A DNA stretch of 64,000 bases, taken from the NCBI RefSeq assembly GCF_008000935.1, contig NZ_CP042831.1:2852001-2916000 (forward strand), written 5' to 3'. The notes under the pieces are model-generated. The model made no database searches. It was not told the origin of the DNA and was given only the letters and a program-made list of their open reading frames with translations. This DNA is from Flavobacterium alkalisoli. GTDB lineage: Bacteria > Bacteroidota > Bacteroidia > Flavobacteriales > Flavobacteriaceae. Of the stretch, positions 9,664-18,667 are shown in pieces. The position numbers and the translations under genes were made by a program. How positions within the stretch are numbered: position 1 is the stretch's first letter; each line of letters opens with the position of its first letter.

Positions 9664-11247
9664 CTAAATTTTAATGAATTTGATAGAGGAGTATCCTTCA
9701 GGTTTTATAATGTATGTCCCTTTGGATAAATCGCTAATGTCAATACTTTCATTAGGCTGGATTTCAAAATCCTTTACCTTTTGGCCTAGTGTATTGTATA
9801 TAGATCCTTTACTGTTTTCCTGTATACCATTAATATGTATATAGTTGGCAGATGGGTTAGGATATATGGCAACACCGGTAATATTGTTTTGTTCTACACC
9901 TAATGAGTTGGTACTCAATTTTGCCATATAGCTAAAGTTTGTAAACTCGTCAAATTCATACTCTATATTGTCAAAAAGGGTAGTGCCATAGCTTATTCCT
10001 GTAACAAAAATATCTCCGGAGTCATTTATAACAATATTATCAACCCTGCTTTCCCCACTTCCGGTTATAGTTTTTACAAGTGTAAGATTTCCTTGTGGGG
10101 TGTACTTTAAAATTAAAGCATCACTGCTAAAACCCTCTGTATTTGTTACAATTCCATTGCCCCAGTCGGTTTCCCATCTTGTTTTTCCGCTTATGTATAT
10201 GTTACCCTCACTATCCGTATTAAGGTAATTTCTGTTGCCTAACTCTGCGTTCCCTGTGGTTCCGGGAACTTCTCTTACCCACTGGTATGTACCTATAGCA
10301 TTAAGTTTAGCAAGGAAAAAATCAACAAAAGCGTTCCCTCCATCAGTTGTTATATCATCGAACATTAGATTGCCGGTAAGATATGAGCTGAAGTAAATTT
10401 CATTATCACTATAAGCAACAACCTGAGGTGTAGGACAGGTAATGTCTTCTACATATTTTAACCACTGGTATTCACCAGTGCTGCTATATTTTACAACATA
10501 GGTGTTGTAGGCAAAGTTCTGTCCTGATGGAGATACCGCTACACCCGCATAAGTTGCATTTATTGTTGCACAAGATCCCGCAGCATAAATATTACCACTT
10601 GGATCTACGCTAACAGAAGTGATTCTGTTTACATTGTTCTGTGTAATTGTAAACAGCTCATCACCTTCAGATGTTAGTTTTGTAATAAAGGAATTAAAAA
10701 AGTTGTCGTAAGCTATATAGATATTGTTATTACTATCAGTGGTAATACCTCTAAAGTCTGTTACAACATCCCATTCTTCGGCATTTTCCATAACAGGTTC
10801 ATAATACCAAAGCAGTTCTCCGTTACTATCTAATTTTATTAGTAATAACTTTGTCTGAAAAGGTATTGGCGCGGTGATAGTAGTATTATTAATTGTTATG
10901 TTATCCTGAAATCCAAGTGCCATAATTGTGTTGTCGTCAGTATCAATTTTTAAATTAAAAATAGCACCTGTACCATTAAATGTTTTGGAGAAAATTATTT
11001 CTCCTTCTGTATCATACTTATTGTACAGAAGATTTCCCATTATTTCCGGTGAGCAAGGAGTACCGTTATTCATGAACCCAGCCATATATATGTTTCCTGA
11101 ATTGTCTATGGCATTAACGTAGCCTACCATTTCCGGATTAAAACTTAATTCAAATTCAGGAGTAGTAACCCATGTAAATGTTGGTTCCTGTGCCTGAGAT
11201 AATATGCTCATAAAAAGAGCAGACAGTAAAGTAATAGTATTTTTCAT
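9664..11247 (-). CDS. Secreted beta-propeller protein with T9SS type A sorting domain
   Basis: A protein of 527 residues with a signal peptide (MKNTITLLSALFMSILSQAQ). SBBP-like beta-propeller repeats follow, each with a pattern such as GNIYxAG, GNIYISG or GDIFVTG preceded by aspartate/serine-rich turns. The C-terminus (last ~75 residues) is a type A T9SS sorting domain: IYPNPSANYIHI, then a GSIYNTLGQKV turn and a final GTYIIKP-KFIKI strand. It should therefore be exported across the outer membrane and then released or anchored. No catalytic motif is visible. It is monocistronic, with its own terminator downstream. Confidence 0.88.
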   Translation of the reverse strand: MKNTITLLSALFMSILSQAQEPTFTWVTTPEFELSFNPEMVGYVNAIDNSGNIYMAGFMNNGTPCSPEIMGNLLYNKYDTEGEIIFSKTFNGTGAIFNLKIDTDDNTIMALGFQDNITINNTTITAPIPFQTKLLLIKLDSNGELLWYYEPVMENAEEWDVVTDFRGITTDSNNNIYIAYDNFFNSFITKLTSEGDELFTITQNNVNRITSVSVDPSGNIYAAGSCATINATYAGVAVSPSGQNFAYNTYVVKYSSTGEYQWLKYVEDITCPTPQVVAYSDNEIYFSSYLTGNLMFDDITTDGGNAFVDFFLAKLNAIGTYQWVREVPGTTGNAELGNRNYLNTDSEGNIYISGKTRWETDWGNGIVTNTEGFSSDALILKYTPQGNLTLVKTITGSGESRVDNIVINDSGDIFVTGISYGTTLFDNIEYEFDEFTNFSYMAKLSTNSLGVEQNNITGVAIYPNPSANYIHINGIQENSKGSIYNTLGQKVKDFEIQPNESIDISDLSKGTYIIKPEGYSSIKFIKI

Positions 11248-11359
11248 TGTGTCCTTTTTTTATTCAAAATTATATAACCTGTTGGCTTATAATTAAAAAA
11301 AGGATAGAGATGATGTATTAATTAGAATTTAAATGTTTTTGTCGAGAATTTGATAAGCA

Positions 11360-11390
11360 TAAAAAATCCCCGACTATTGTGGGGATTTTT
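11360..11390 (-). terminator. Intrinsic terminator
   Basis: AATCCCC (365-371) pairs with GGGGATT (381-387) around a 9-base loop. A6 on the left becomes U6 in the minus-strand transcript. It follows the small secreted protein gene ending at 11412, and the T run on the right makes it bidirectional. Confidence 0.85.
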
Positions 11391-11411
11391 TAATAGCAAT
11401 TTTTGGGTAAT

Positions 11412-11945
11412 TTACTGTTTTACTCTTGTATACCTTTCTATGGTAATATTGTCTGACTTATCATCATATGTCTCAATAACAAGATTTCCCTGAGCATCAA
11501 AATAGCTTACAGAAATCTTGTCTTTAGTTCTATATATATAGTTATTGTTTGATGTCCTTCTCATTACACCTACATCCTTGTTAGCCGGGTTCATTATATG
11601 GTACCCGGTTTTGTCTGCTACAAGGGTATAAGTCCTGTCATCATATATATAACTTATTTTCTTACCAATTTCTGTTGGCGGAATGTAGTCTCCGGCTACA
11701 GTAGTGGTTTCTGTAACTTTAACAGGGGTAGGCTTAATGTCTTTGTTTAATGCTCTGGATTCAGCATTTTTAAGTTCGATATCCTGTACCGCTTCTGTTT
11801 TTTGGGTTTTTACAATTTTCTTAGGTTCTGTTGTACCGTCATCAACCGTGACGGTTGTTGTTTTGGTTTCCTTTGTTACGTTGGTGTTTTGTGCATTAAG
11901 CGTAAAACCTAATGTAAGCACCATCATTGTTATTAGCTTTTTCAT
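11412..11945 (-). CDS. Small secreted protein of unknown function
   Basis: A 177-residue protein that I do not recognise. It has a signal peptide ending in TLNAQ. A low-complexity, threonine- and lysine-rich segment follows (TKETKTTTVTVDDG, residues ~25-75). The C-terminal half is strand-rich with several tyrosines and short charged turns (YIYDDRTYTLV, YIYRTKDKISVSYFDAQG). That half might form a small beta sheet. No lipobox is present, so a periplasmic or outer-membrane-associated location is likelier than a lipoprotein. It is transcribed alone between its own -7 box and a terminator. Confidence 0.75.
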   Translation of the reverse strand: MKKLITMMVLTLGFTLNAQNTNVTKETKTTTVTVDDGTTEPKKIVKTQKTEAVQDIELKNAESRALNKDIKPTPVKVTETTTVAGDYIPPTEIGKKISYIYDDRTYTLVADKTGYHIMNPANKDVGVMRRTSNNNYIYRTKDKISVSYFDAQGNLVIETYDDKSDNITIERYTRVKQ

Positions 11946-11970
11946 AATCTCATAGCTTTAGGTTATTTTA

Positions 11971-11978
11971 CAAAGTTA
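11971..11978 (-). promoter_or_regulatory. Bacteroidota -7 box TAACTTTG
   Basis: Read on the minus strand the site is TAACTTTG, matching TAnnTTTG, 26 bases before ATG 11945. No convincing -33 TTTG is seen at the expected spacing. Confidence 0.5.
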
Positions 11979-12077
11979 ATAGCCAGATGTTAAATATATT
12001 TTTAGATAAACCTAAAGTATTGGTAAAACTTAGAATTAAATTGACAGCGGGCGCCCTGTTATTTAATTTCAAAAACT

Positions 12078-12085
12078 TATATTTG
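12078..12085 (+). promoter_or_regulatory. Bacteroidota -7 box TATATTTG for ychF
   Basis: TATATTTG matches TAnnTTTG and lies 24 bases before ATG 12109. A GC-rich imperfect dyad, ACAGC-GGGCGCCC-TGT (12044-12059), sits just upstream, about where the -33 element would be. The -33 element itself is not obvious. Confidence 0.6.
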
Positions 12086-12108
12086 CACCCTTAAAAAATC
12101 ACTTAATA

Positions 12109-13203
12109 ATGAAAGCAGGTATTGTAGGATTGCCAAATGTTGGAAAATCGACACTTTTCAATTGTTTATCTAATGCAAAAGCACAAAGTGCAAACTTTCC
12201 GTTTTGTACTATAGAGCCTAATGTTGGTGTAGTAAACGTACCGGACCCGAGACTTCAAAAGCTTGAAGAACTTGTTAACCCGGAGCGTGTAATTCCTGCA
12301 ACTGTAGAAATTGTTGATATTGCCGGTCTTGTAAAAGGAGCGAGTAAAGGTGAAGGTTTAGGAAACCAGTTTTTAGGAAACATAAGGGAGTGTAACGCTA
12401 TTATCCACGTACTACGTTGTTTTGATAACGACAATATAGTTCACGTAGACGGTAGTGTAAATCCTATAAGAGATAAAGAGACTATTGATATAGAGCTTCA
12501 GCTTAAAGATCTTGAGACGGTTGAGAAACGTCTTGAAAAAGCTAAGAAAACTGCTAAAACAGGAAATAAGGAAGCTCAGGTAGAAGCAGCTTTGCTTGAA
12601 AGAATAAGAGAAGCACTTTTACAGGGTAAGTCGGCAAGAACTGTACAGCCTCAAAATCAGGATGAGGAAGAGTTAATGGAGCTTTTCCAACTTATTACTA
12701 CTAAGCCGGTACTTTATGTATGTAATGTAGATGAAGGTGCTGCTGCTACAGGTAATGCCTATGTAGAGAAAGTACGTGAAATGGTAAAGGATGAAAATGC
12801 AGAGGTTATGTTCCTTGCTGTAGGTACTGAGGCTGACATTACTGAACTTGAAACTTATGAAGAGCGCCAGATGTTTCTTGAAGACCTTGGTCTAAAAGAA
12901 CCGGGTGCAAGTGCATTAATTCGCTCTGCTTATAAACTTCTTACCCTACAAACTTATTTTACTGCGGGTGTAAAAGAAGTTCGTGCATGGACTATTAATA
13001 TTGGTGATACCGCTCCTCAGGCAGCTGGTGTTATACACTCTGATTTTGAGAAAGGTTTTATCCGTGCAGAGGTTATTGCTTATGATGACTATGTAACCTA
13101 TGGTTCTGAATCTAAAGTAAAAGAAGCCGGAAAACTAAGAGTAGAAGGTAAAGAATATATCGTTAAGGATGGTGATGTAATGCACTTTAGATTTAACGTA
13201 TAA
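12109..13203 (+). CDS. ychF: Redox-regulated ATPase / Obg-family GTPase YchF
   Basis: A 364-residue protein of the YchF/OLA1 family: a universal, ribosome-associated P-loop NTPase that prefers ATP and has roles in translation and stress response. Motifs are in the canonical order: G1 GLPNVGKST (residues 7-15), an effector segment NFPFCTIEPNVG, G3 DIAGLVKGASKGEGLGNQFL, and NVDE at the non-canonical G4 position that explains ATP preference. A coiled-coil insert rich in K and E follows, and a C-terminal TGS domain ends in YIVKDGDVMHFRFNV. Length is normal for the family. It stands alone between a -7 box and a strong terminator. Confidence 0.97.
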   Translation: MKAGIVGLPNVGKSTLFNCLSNAKAQSANFPFCTIEPNVGVVNVPDPRLQKLEELVNPERVIPATVEIVDIAGLVKGASKGEGLGNQFLGNIRECNAIIHVLRCFDNDNIVHVDGSVNPIRDKETIDIELQLKDLETVEKRLEKAKKTAKTGNKEAQVEAALLERIREALLQGKSARTVQPQNQDEEELMELFQLITTKPVLYVCNVDEGAAATGNAYVEKVREMVKDENAEVMFLAVGTEADITELETYEERQMFLEDLGLKEPGASALIRSAYKLLTLQTYFTAGVKEVRAWTINIGDTAPQAAGVIHSDFEKGFIRAEVIAYDDYVTYGSESKVKEAGKLRVEGKEYIVKDGDVMHFRFNV

Positions 13204-13228
13204 TGATATAGAAAACAGAAATAAAAAA

Positions 13229-13257
13229 AGCCCTGCAAACCAGCAGGGCTTTTTTTA
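13229..13257 (+). terminator. Intrinsic terminator of ychF
   Basis: AGCCCTGC (229-236) pairs with GCAGGGCT (243-250) with a 6-base loop, followed by T7. It lies 26 bases after the ychF stop, and the flanking A7 also makes it usable in reverse. Confidence 0.9.
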
Positions 13258-13279
13258 TATTTGATGAAATTCAATATTG

Positions 13280-13957
13280 ATGAAAAAAATTACATTTTTA
13301 TTCTTTACTATTATATTAATTATTTCCTGCAAAGAATCTGCTATGCATGAACTGTATGGAGTTGAGTTTTATTTTAAGGATGCCCAGCCTGTTATGGATT
13401 CTGAATTAAATTCTTTTCCTTTAAAATTCAGGGGAGTGTATAAAATTACCGGTCAGGAACGTGACCTGTGTATAGCGGATAAGTATATCTATTATGAATA
13501 CCCTATAAAAGGAAGTATAAATAAATCAGAACTAAGCTCTTTAAAAGATTCTGTAGTTTATAGTGATGGAAAACTTATTCTTGTCGAGAATGGTTTAAAA
13601 ACGGTTTATGAGGCAAAACAGAAAGGCGATACCATTTATTTTAGCACAATGATAAGAGATACCGTTTTTGGTATTTCGGAGAATGATAAACTAAAGCATA
13701 TAAAGGGAAGCCTTGTGCTTAATAAGAAAGATTCGGTTTATTGGAATGTAAGGATGTTATCCATGCAAAAGGATACTCTTATATGGAGTTATTTTTCGGA
13801 CAAGGAAGATTGTAAGATGTTGAAACCGATAGTGAAAGATATTACTATTAATAAGGATACAACTAAGGTGTTTTTACAACCTACACGAAGGGAGTTTGTT
13901 AAGCTACTTTCAAAAGGAACTTTTAATAGTAATATTTATATAAGGCAAAAGGAGTGA
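13280..13957 (+). CDS. Predicted lipoprotein, unknown function
   Basis: A 225-residue protein that I do not recognise. ATG 13280 starts a lipoprotein signal (MKKITFLFFTIILIISC), with the lipobox cysteine at residue 17. The mature part is rich in lysine, aspartate and beta-type segments and has no known catalytic motif. It begins only 24 bases after the ychF terminator, so it either has a promoter inside the terminator region or depends on readthrough. No downstream terminator is seen before the next gene. Confidence 0.72.
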   Translation: MKKITFLFFTIILIISCKESAMHELYGVEFYFKDAQPVMDSELNSFPLKFRGVYKITGQERDLCIADKYIYYEYPIKGSINKSELSSLKDSVVYSDGKLILVENGLKTVYEAKQKGDTIYFSTMIRDTVFGISENDKLKHIKGSLVLNKKDSVYWNVRMLSMQKDTLIWSYFSDKEDCKMLKPIVKDITINKDTTKVFLQPTRREFVKLLSKGTFNSNIYIRQKE

Positions 13958-13983
13958 GTGCATATAAAAGTCTTTATTTATAA

Positions 13984-13991
13984 TAATTTTG
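13984..13991 (+). promoter_or_regulatory. Candidate -7 box TAATTTTG
   Basis: TAATTTTG fits TAnnTTTG and lies 67 bases before ATG 14059. The upstream region is AT-rich without a clear -33 TTTG, so support is modest. Confidence 0.4.
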
Positions 13992-14058
13992 GCATAAGTA
14001 AATAAAAAAATGTCCAATGTTTTAATAACTTTATCAATAATCAATAAAAGCCTTTATT

Positions 14059-14598
14059 ATGAAAATACTTGCCTTTGGCGGAAGCAGCAGCAAAAATTCG
14101 ATAAATAAAAAACTGGCAACCTATGCCGCAAACCTGTTTGAAGGAGGCGACGTTGAGATACTGGATCTTAACGATTATGAGCTGCCTTTATTTAGCGTGG
14201 ATAAGGAGAAGGAAATAGGTAAGCCGGAACTGGCAGGGAAGTTTCTAGAAAAAATTGAGACGGCAGATATTCTTGTTATTTCTGTGGCAGAGCATAATGC
14301 GGGTATGACTGTTGCCTTTAAAAACATATATGATTGGGCTTCTCGTCAAAAGAAGGAAGTCTTTGCTAATGTACCTTTATTGCTTATGTCTACTTCACCT
14401 GGTAAAAGAGGTGGTGCAAGTTCGCTCGAAGCTGCACAAATAAGCCTTAAGTGGTATGGCGGTAATATTAAAGCTACATTCTCGTTGCCTTCCTTCGATG
14501 AAAATTTTGATGTCGAGACGGGAGAGATATCCAATAAAGAGTATGATGCTGCGTTAAAGGATATTATACGCAACTTTGACTATGAGCAAAACGCTTAA
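14059..14598 (+). CDS. NADPH-dependent FMN reductase family protein
   Basis: A flavodoxin-fold oxidoreductase of 179 residues, cytoplasmic, expected to bind FMN and use NAD(P)H. The N-terminus shows the phosphate-binding loop FGGSSSKNSINKKLA (residues 6-20). The middle shows the family segment SVAEHNAGMTVAFKNIYDW that contacts the flavin, then LLLMSTSPGKRGGASSLEAA. The length fits the YieF/ChrR-like group; the physiological substrate (quinone, chromate or azo compounds) cannot be told. Its end overlaps the next gene by 17 bases, so the two are probably translated from one message. Confidence 0.88.
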   Translation: MKILAFGGSSSKNSINKKLATYAANLFEGGDVEILDLNDYELPLFSVDKEKEIGKPELAGKFLEKIETADILVISVAEHNAGMTVAFKNIYDWASRQKKEVFANVPLLLMSTSPGKRGGASSLEAAQISLKWYGGNIKATFSLPSFDENFDVETGEISNKEYDAALKDIIRNFDYEQNA

Positions 14599-15262
14599 AG
14601 GTATTTTTAAAATCATTAAGAAGTTTATTATAGGATTGTTATGTTTTATAGCGGTCTACATAATTGCAACTCTTGTGTTATCCTATATTCCGGTAAACAC
14701 TGATGCTGAAAAAGGAGATATTGTTGTGTATGTGAACTCTAACGGGGTGCATACCGATATTATAGTGCCTGTAAAGAATGATGTAAAAGACTGGACAGGG
14801 CAAATACTTTATAGTGAAACTAAAGCCAATGATACCTTAGCTAAGTATGTGGCTTTTGGCTGGGGAGATAAAGGTTTTTATCTTAACACCCCCAAATGGA
14901 GTGACTTAAAGGCAAGTACTGCCTTTAGGGCTGCATTTTATATGGGTACATCTGCAATGCATACAAGGTTTTACAAAACGGTAAATCAGGATGATGACTG
15001 TGTAAAGCTTACCATAACAAAAGAAGATTACAGAAAGTTGGTTGATTACATCGAGAGAAGTTTTCAATATGATGAAAACGGAGAGGTAATCTGGATAGCC
15101 AACCGCAGTTATGGGCAATATGATGCTTTTTACGAGGGGGAGGGCAAGTACAATCTTTTTTATACTTGTAACACCTGGACAAACTGTGCTCTTAAGGCTG
15201 CTAACCAAAAAGCCTGTCTTTGGACGACGTATGATAAGGCAATACTGAATAAGTATAAATAA
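14582..15262 (+). CDS. DUF2459 / TIGR02117-like membrane-anchored protein
   Basis: A 226-residue protein with one N-terminal transmembrane segment (residues ~15-37) and an extracytoplasmic domain. It shows conserved features of the DUF2459 family: YVNSNGVHTDIIVPV near the start of the domain, FGWGDKGFYLNTP in the middle, TSAMHTRFYK, and CNTWTNCALKAA near the end. A Cys/His pair (HTD and CNTWTN) suggests a papain-like fold, but catalysis is unproven. I prefer ATG 14582 to the TTG at 14576. The start lies inside the preceding reductase gene, indicating translational coupling. Confidence 0.82.
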   Translation: MSKTLKGIFKIIKKFIIGLLCFIAVYIIATLVLSYIPVNTDAEKGDIVVYVNSNGVHTDIIVPVKNDVKDWTGQILYSETKANDTLAKYVAFGWGDKGFYLNTPKWSDLKASTAFRAAFYMGTSAMHTRFYKTVNQDDDCVKLTITKEDYRKLVDYIERSFQYDENGEVIWIANRSYGQYDAFYEGEGKYNLFYTCNTWTNCALKAANQKACLWTTYDKAILNKYK

Positions 15263-15291
15263 CTGGCAGGATTCTTGTTTTATTTAGGACT

Positions 15292-16269
15292 ATGAAAAAA
15301 CCTTTTTTTAGATTTACAGTGTTAATTGTTTTGTTTCTGGGCTTTTCTTTACATGCTCAGGACTTTTCTCATGTTGACTCTAAAGTAGGGGCATATCCTG
15401 ATTCATTTTCTTCTCTCGATAAGTTTGCAGATAGGATAAATGCTGATTTCACCAAAGATGATGAAAAGGGCCGGGCTATATTTACCTGGGTAGCCCATCA
15501 TGTAGTTTATGATATTGGCAAATATGGTGTTAACGAACGGCCTGTAGGTTTTTCTTATCGTACTGAGGCAGAAAAACTTGAAAAACTAAAGGAGCTTAAT
15601 GAAGACCTTGCTAAGCGTACCTTAAAGACCCAAAAAGGGGTTTGTCAGGGGTATTGTGCCTTGTTTGTGGCTATAGCCGAAAGGACAGGGCTTGAAGCGG
15701 TAATAATACCGGGAACATCCAAGTCGCATATAGCACATATAGGTGATGGACCGGGCGCAAAAGACCATGCCTGGAATGCCGTAAAAATTAACGGTGAATG
15801 GAAACTTTTAGACTTAACATGGGGAGCGGGAACAGCTACAGGCAGCCCACTTAGGTTTGAGTATAATTTTAACGACAGCTACTTTTTTACGAATCCTGAT
15901 ATATTCTTTTTAAACCATTTTCCCGATGAAAAGAAATGGCTTTTAACCGATAAAACCGAAAATGATTTTGCAGGACTGCCACTGTATTTTGGTAATTATC
16001 ATAAAGGGAAATATGAATTGCTCAGCCCACAACAGGGAATGATTACCGACAGAAGAGCTAATACCCTGCTGTTTAAAATTAGGAATATAAAACCACAGGA
16101 TACTGTTGTATATGCTTTTAGCAAGAGTAAACAGTTTAAGTTGGTAAAGCCTGTTTTTAATGACAATATTGCCGAATTTAAAGTTCCGCTTGAGGCAGGC
16201 TCAAACGGTTATTTAATGCTGTATATTAATGAAAAATCGGTATTGGCATACCGCATAAACAGGGGATAA
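15292..16269 (+). CDS. Secreted transglutaminase-like protein
   Basis: A 325-residue exported protein with a signal peptide ending in LHAQ (residue 23). The transglutaminase/cytokinesis-protein-3-like core (residues ~45-180) has the complete triad: Cys118 in GVCQGYCALF, His159 in DHAWNAV, and Asp174 in WKLLDLTWG. The rest (180-325) is a beta-rich extension without a sorting domain. Related bacterial proteins act as proteases or amidases in the periplasm; the substrate is unknown. It lies 29 bases after the DUF2459-like gene in the same direction. Confidence 0.88.
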   Translation: MKKPFFRFTVLIVLFLGFSLHAQDFSHVDSKVGAYPDSFSSLDKFADRINADFTKDDEKGRAIFTWVAHHVVYDIGKYGVNERPVGFSYRTEAEKLEKLKELNEDLAKRTLKTQKGVCQGYCALFVAIAERTGLEAVIIPGTSKSHIAHIGDGPGAKDHAWNAVKINGEWKLLDLTWGAGTATGSPLRFEYNFNDSYFFTNPDIFFLNHFPDEKKWLLTDKTENDFAGLPLYFGNYHKGKYELLSPQQGMITDRRANTLLFKIRNIKPQDTVVYAFSKSKQFKLVKPVFNDNIAEFKVPLEAGSNGYLMLYINEKSVLAYRINRG

Positions 16270-16382
16270 CAGTTAAAAAACAAATAATGCACGAAAAGTT
16301 ATTAGTCTCTTAATAAGTTTCTTTCGTACCACTTTCATTTTACCCTTATATATAATATATTAGCAGAAAATCCATAAATTTT

Positions 16383-18236
16383 ATGCTGGAGCAGAATCAG
16401 TACACCGAAGACAACATTCGCTCATTAGACTGGAAGGAACATATCCGTATGCGTCCCGGTATGTATATTGGTAAGCTTGGAGATGGCTCTTCACCTGATG
16501 ACGGTATCTACATCCTACTTAAGGAGGTTATAGACAACTGTATAGATGAGTTTGTTATGGGAACCGGAAAAACCATTGAGGTTACCGTAAAAGACAAGAC
16601 CGTGAGTGTTCGCGACTACGGTCGTGGTATTCCTTTGGGTAAAGTGGTAGACGTAGTGTCTAAAATGAATACCGGTGGTAAGTACGACTCAAAAGCATTT
16701 AAAAAATCGGTAGGTCTAAATGGTGTGGGTACTAAGGCGGTAAATGCGCTATCCAGCTATTTTAGGGTAGAGTCAGTAAGGGATAACCAGATTAAGGCTG
16801 CCGAATTCTCTGCAGGTGAACTTACCCTGGAGGAAGACCTTGCAGAAACTACTAAACGAAAAGGTACTAAAGTAACCTTTTTGGCCGATGATACAATTTT
16901 TAAAAACTACAAGTATCGTAACGAGTACATTGTAAAAATGCTTAAGAATTATTGTTACCTGAATACAGGGCTTACAATAATTTACAATGGTGAGAAATAT
17001 TACTCTGATGAAGGGCTTAAAGACCTTCTTGGAGAAACAATAAACGAAGACGACAGGATCTATCCTATAATCCATCTTAAGGATGATGATATAGAGATAG
17101 CCATGACGCACAGTAAAACCCAATACAGTGAAGAGTATTATTCATTTGTAAACGGACAGAACACTACACAGGGTGGTACACACCTTGGGGCTTTCCGTGA
17201 GGCTATAGTGCGTACTATAAAAGAGTTTTACAACAAGAACTTTGAAGCGGCCGATATTCGTAAATCTATTGTTAGCGCGATAAGCGTTAAGGTAGAGGAG
17301 CCCGTATTTGAATCGCAGACCAAAACCAAACTGGGTTCTACCGATATGGGGCCTAATCAGCCTACGGTGCGTACTTTTGTAAACGACTTTATTAAAACAA
17401 AGCTGGATAACTTCCTGCACCGTAACCCGGATGTGGCAGAAGCCCTGCTTAGAAAAATATTACAGGCAGAACGCGAGCGTAAGGAACTTTCGGGTATTCG
17501 TAAATTAGCAAGGGACAGGGCTAAAAAAGCCAGTTTGCATAATAAAAAGCTACGCGACTGCAGGGTGCATCTTACCGATGCCAAAAACCCGCGAAGCCTT
17601 GAGAGTACCTTATTTATTACAGAGGGAGACTCGGCTTCGGGATCTATTACAAAATCAAGGGATGTAAATACACAGGCGGTTTTCAGTTTAAGGGGTAAGC
17701 CTCTTAACTCATATGGCATGACCAAGAAGATCGTATATGAGAACGAGGAGTTTAACCTTTTACAGGCTGCTCTTGATATTGAGGAGGATATGGAAAACCT
17801 GCGTTACAACAACATTGTAATTGCAACAGATGCCGATGTTGACGGTATGCACATACGCCTGCTGTTAATTACGTTCTTCCTTCAGTTCTTCCCTGAGCTT
17901 ATAAAGGAAAACCATTTGTATATATTACAAACCCCTTTATTCCGTGTAAGGAACAAAAAGGAAACGATATACTGCTATTCAGACGAAGAACGACGTAATG
18001 CTATTGAAAAACTGAAAGGTAAACCTGAAATAACACGATTCAAAGGACTTGGAGAGATTTCACCTGATGAGTTTCAGCATTTCATAGGGCAGGACATCAG
18101 GCTGGACCCTGTACTTATGGATAAAGCTACCTCTGTAGAAACCTTACTGGAATTCTATATGGGTAAAAACACACCGGATAGGCAGGAGTTTATTATCAAT
18201 AACCTTAAAGTTGAACTTGATGTGGTGGATAAATAG
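16383..18236 (+). CDS. parE: DNA topoisomerase IV subunit B (ParE/GyrB type)
   Basis: The ATPase subunit of a type IIA topoisomerase, 617 residues. The GHKL ATPase domain contains [13 protein letters not shown] (catalytic Glu and Asn of the Bergerat fold) and [24 protein letters not shown] forms the ATP lid, and QTKTKLGS the transducer lysine. The TOPRIM domain shows [10 protein letters not shown] and [12 protein letters not shown] with metal-binding acidic residues. The C-terminus has RFKGLGEI. The size is short for GyrB and matches the ParE-like enzymes of flavobacteria, and parC follows. It acts with ParC to decatenate chromosomes and is a quinolone/aminocoumarin target. Confidence 0.94.
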   Translation: MLEQNQYTEDNIRSLDWKEHIRMRPGMYIGKLGDGSSPDDGIYILLKEVIDNCIDEFVMGTGKTIEVTVKDKTVSVRDYGRGIPLGKVVDVVSKMNTGGKYDSKAFKKSVGLNGVGTKAVNALSSYFRVESVRDNQIKAAEFSAGELTLEEDLAETTKRKGTKVTFLADDTIFKNYKYRNEYIVKMLKNYCYLNTGLTIIYNGEKYYSDEGLKDLLGETINEDDRIYPIIHLKDDDIEIAMTHSKTQYSEEYYSFVNGQNTTQGGTHLGAFREAIVRTIKEFYNKNFEAADIRKSIVSAISVKVEEPVFESQTKTKLGSTDMGPNQPTVRTFVNDFIKTKLDNFLHRNPDVAEALLRKILQAERERKELSGIRKLARDRAKKASLHNKKLRDCRVHLTDAKNPRSLESTLFITEGDSASGSITKSRDVNTQAVFSLRGKPLNSYGMTKKIVYENEEFNLLQAALDIEEDMENLRYNNIVIATDADVDGMHIRLLLITFFLQFFPELIKENHLYILQTPLFRVRNKKETIYCYSDEERRNAIEKLKGKPEITRFKGLGEISPDEFQHFIGQDIRLDPVLMDKATSVETLLEFYMGKNTPDRQEFIINNLKVELDVVDK

Positions 18237-18663
18237 GAATAAAACCCCTTTTTTAAAAGCAAGTAAAATAGAGGTAATATCATATCCGATGAGATTTAAG
18301 TGGCATGAGAAAGGAGGTATAATAGAGAAAGGTGAATTACTTCTTGATTCTTCACATTTTATAGACAGGGTTATTTTAAATGCTGAATTAACAGAAAAAC
18401 TCTATCATTTTTTATTTGTAGAGGAATCAGACCCTGAAGGTTACAGTTGGATGTGTTTTTTACCGCGACATCTTATTTTGTTTTACGATACTAAAGAGAA
18501 GATTATAGCCTTTCTTGAAGTTTGCTTATCATGTGCGACTTCTGCTGAAAGTGAAGGGTTTAAATACAATATTTTTTTTACGGATAGGATTGATAAGTTA
18601 GCAGATATTTTTAAAGAAGCCGGAATAACATATTTTGGCGAAAATGAAGACTTAAGGCAGTAA
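18220..18663 (+). CDS. Conserved-looking small protein between parE and parC
   Basis: A 147-residue protein that I do not recognise, squeezed between the two topoisomerase genes. ATG 18220 overlaps the end of parE by 17 bases; an alternative is ATG 18289 ([10 protein letters not shown]), 18 codons shorter than... or more exactly 23 codons downstream. The protein has no signal peptide or membrane segment. It contains a hydrophobic stretch [27 protein letters not shown] and two cysteines (LSCATS region), and it ends in [10 protein letters not shown]. It stops 4 bases before the parC start, so it is very likely co-translated with parC. A role linked to the topoisomerase is possible but rests on position only. 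Confidence 0.7.
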   Translation: MWWINRNKTPFLKASKIEVISYPMRFKWHEKGGIIEKGELLLDSSHFIDRVILNAELTEKLYHFLFVEESDPEGYSWMCFLPRHLILFYDTKEKIIAFLEVCLSCATSAESEGFKYNIFFTDRIDKLADIFKEAGITYFGENEDLRQ

Positions 18664-18667
18664 ATAC

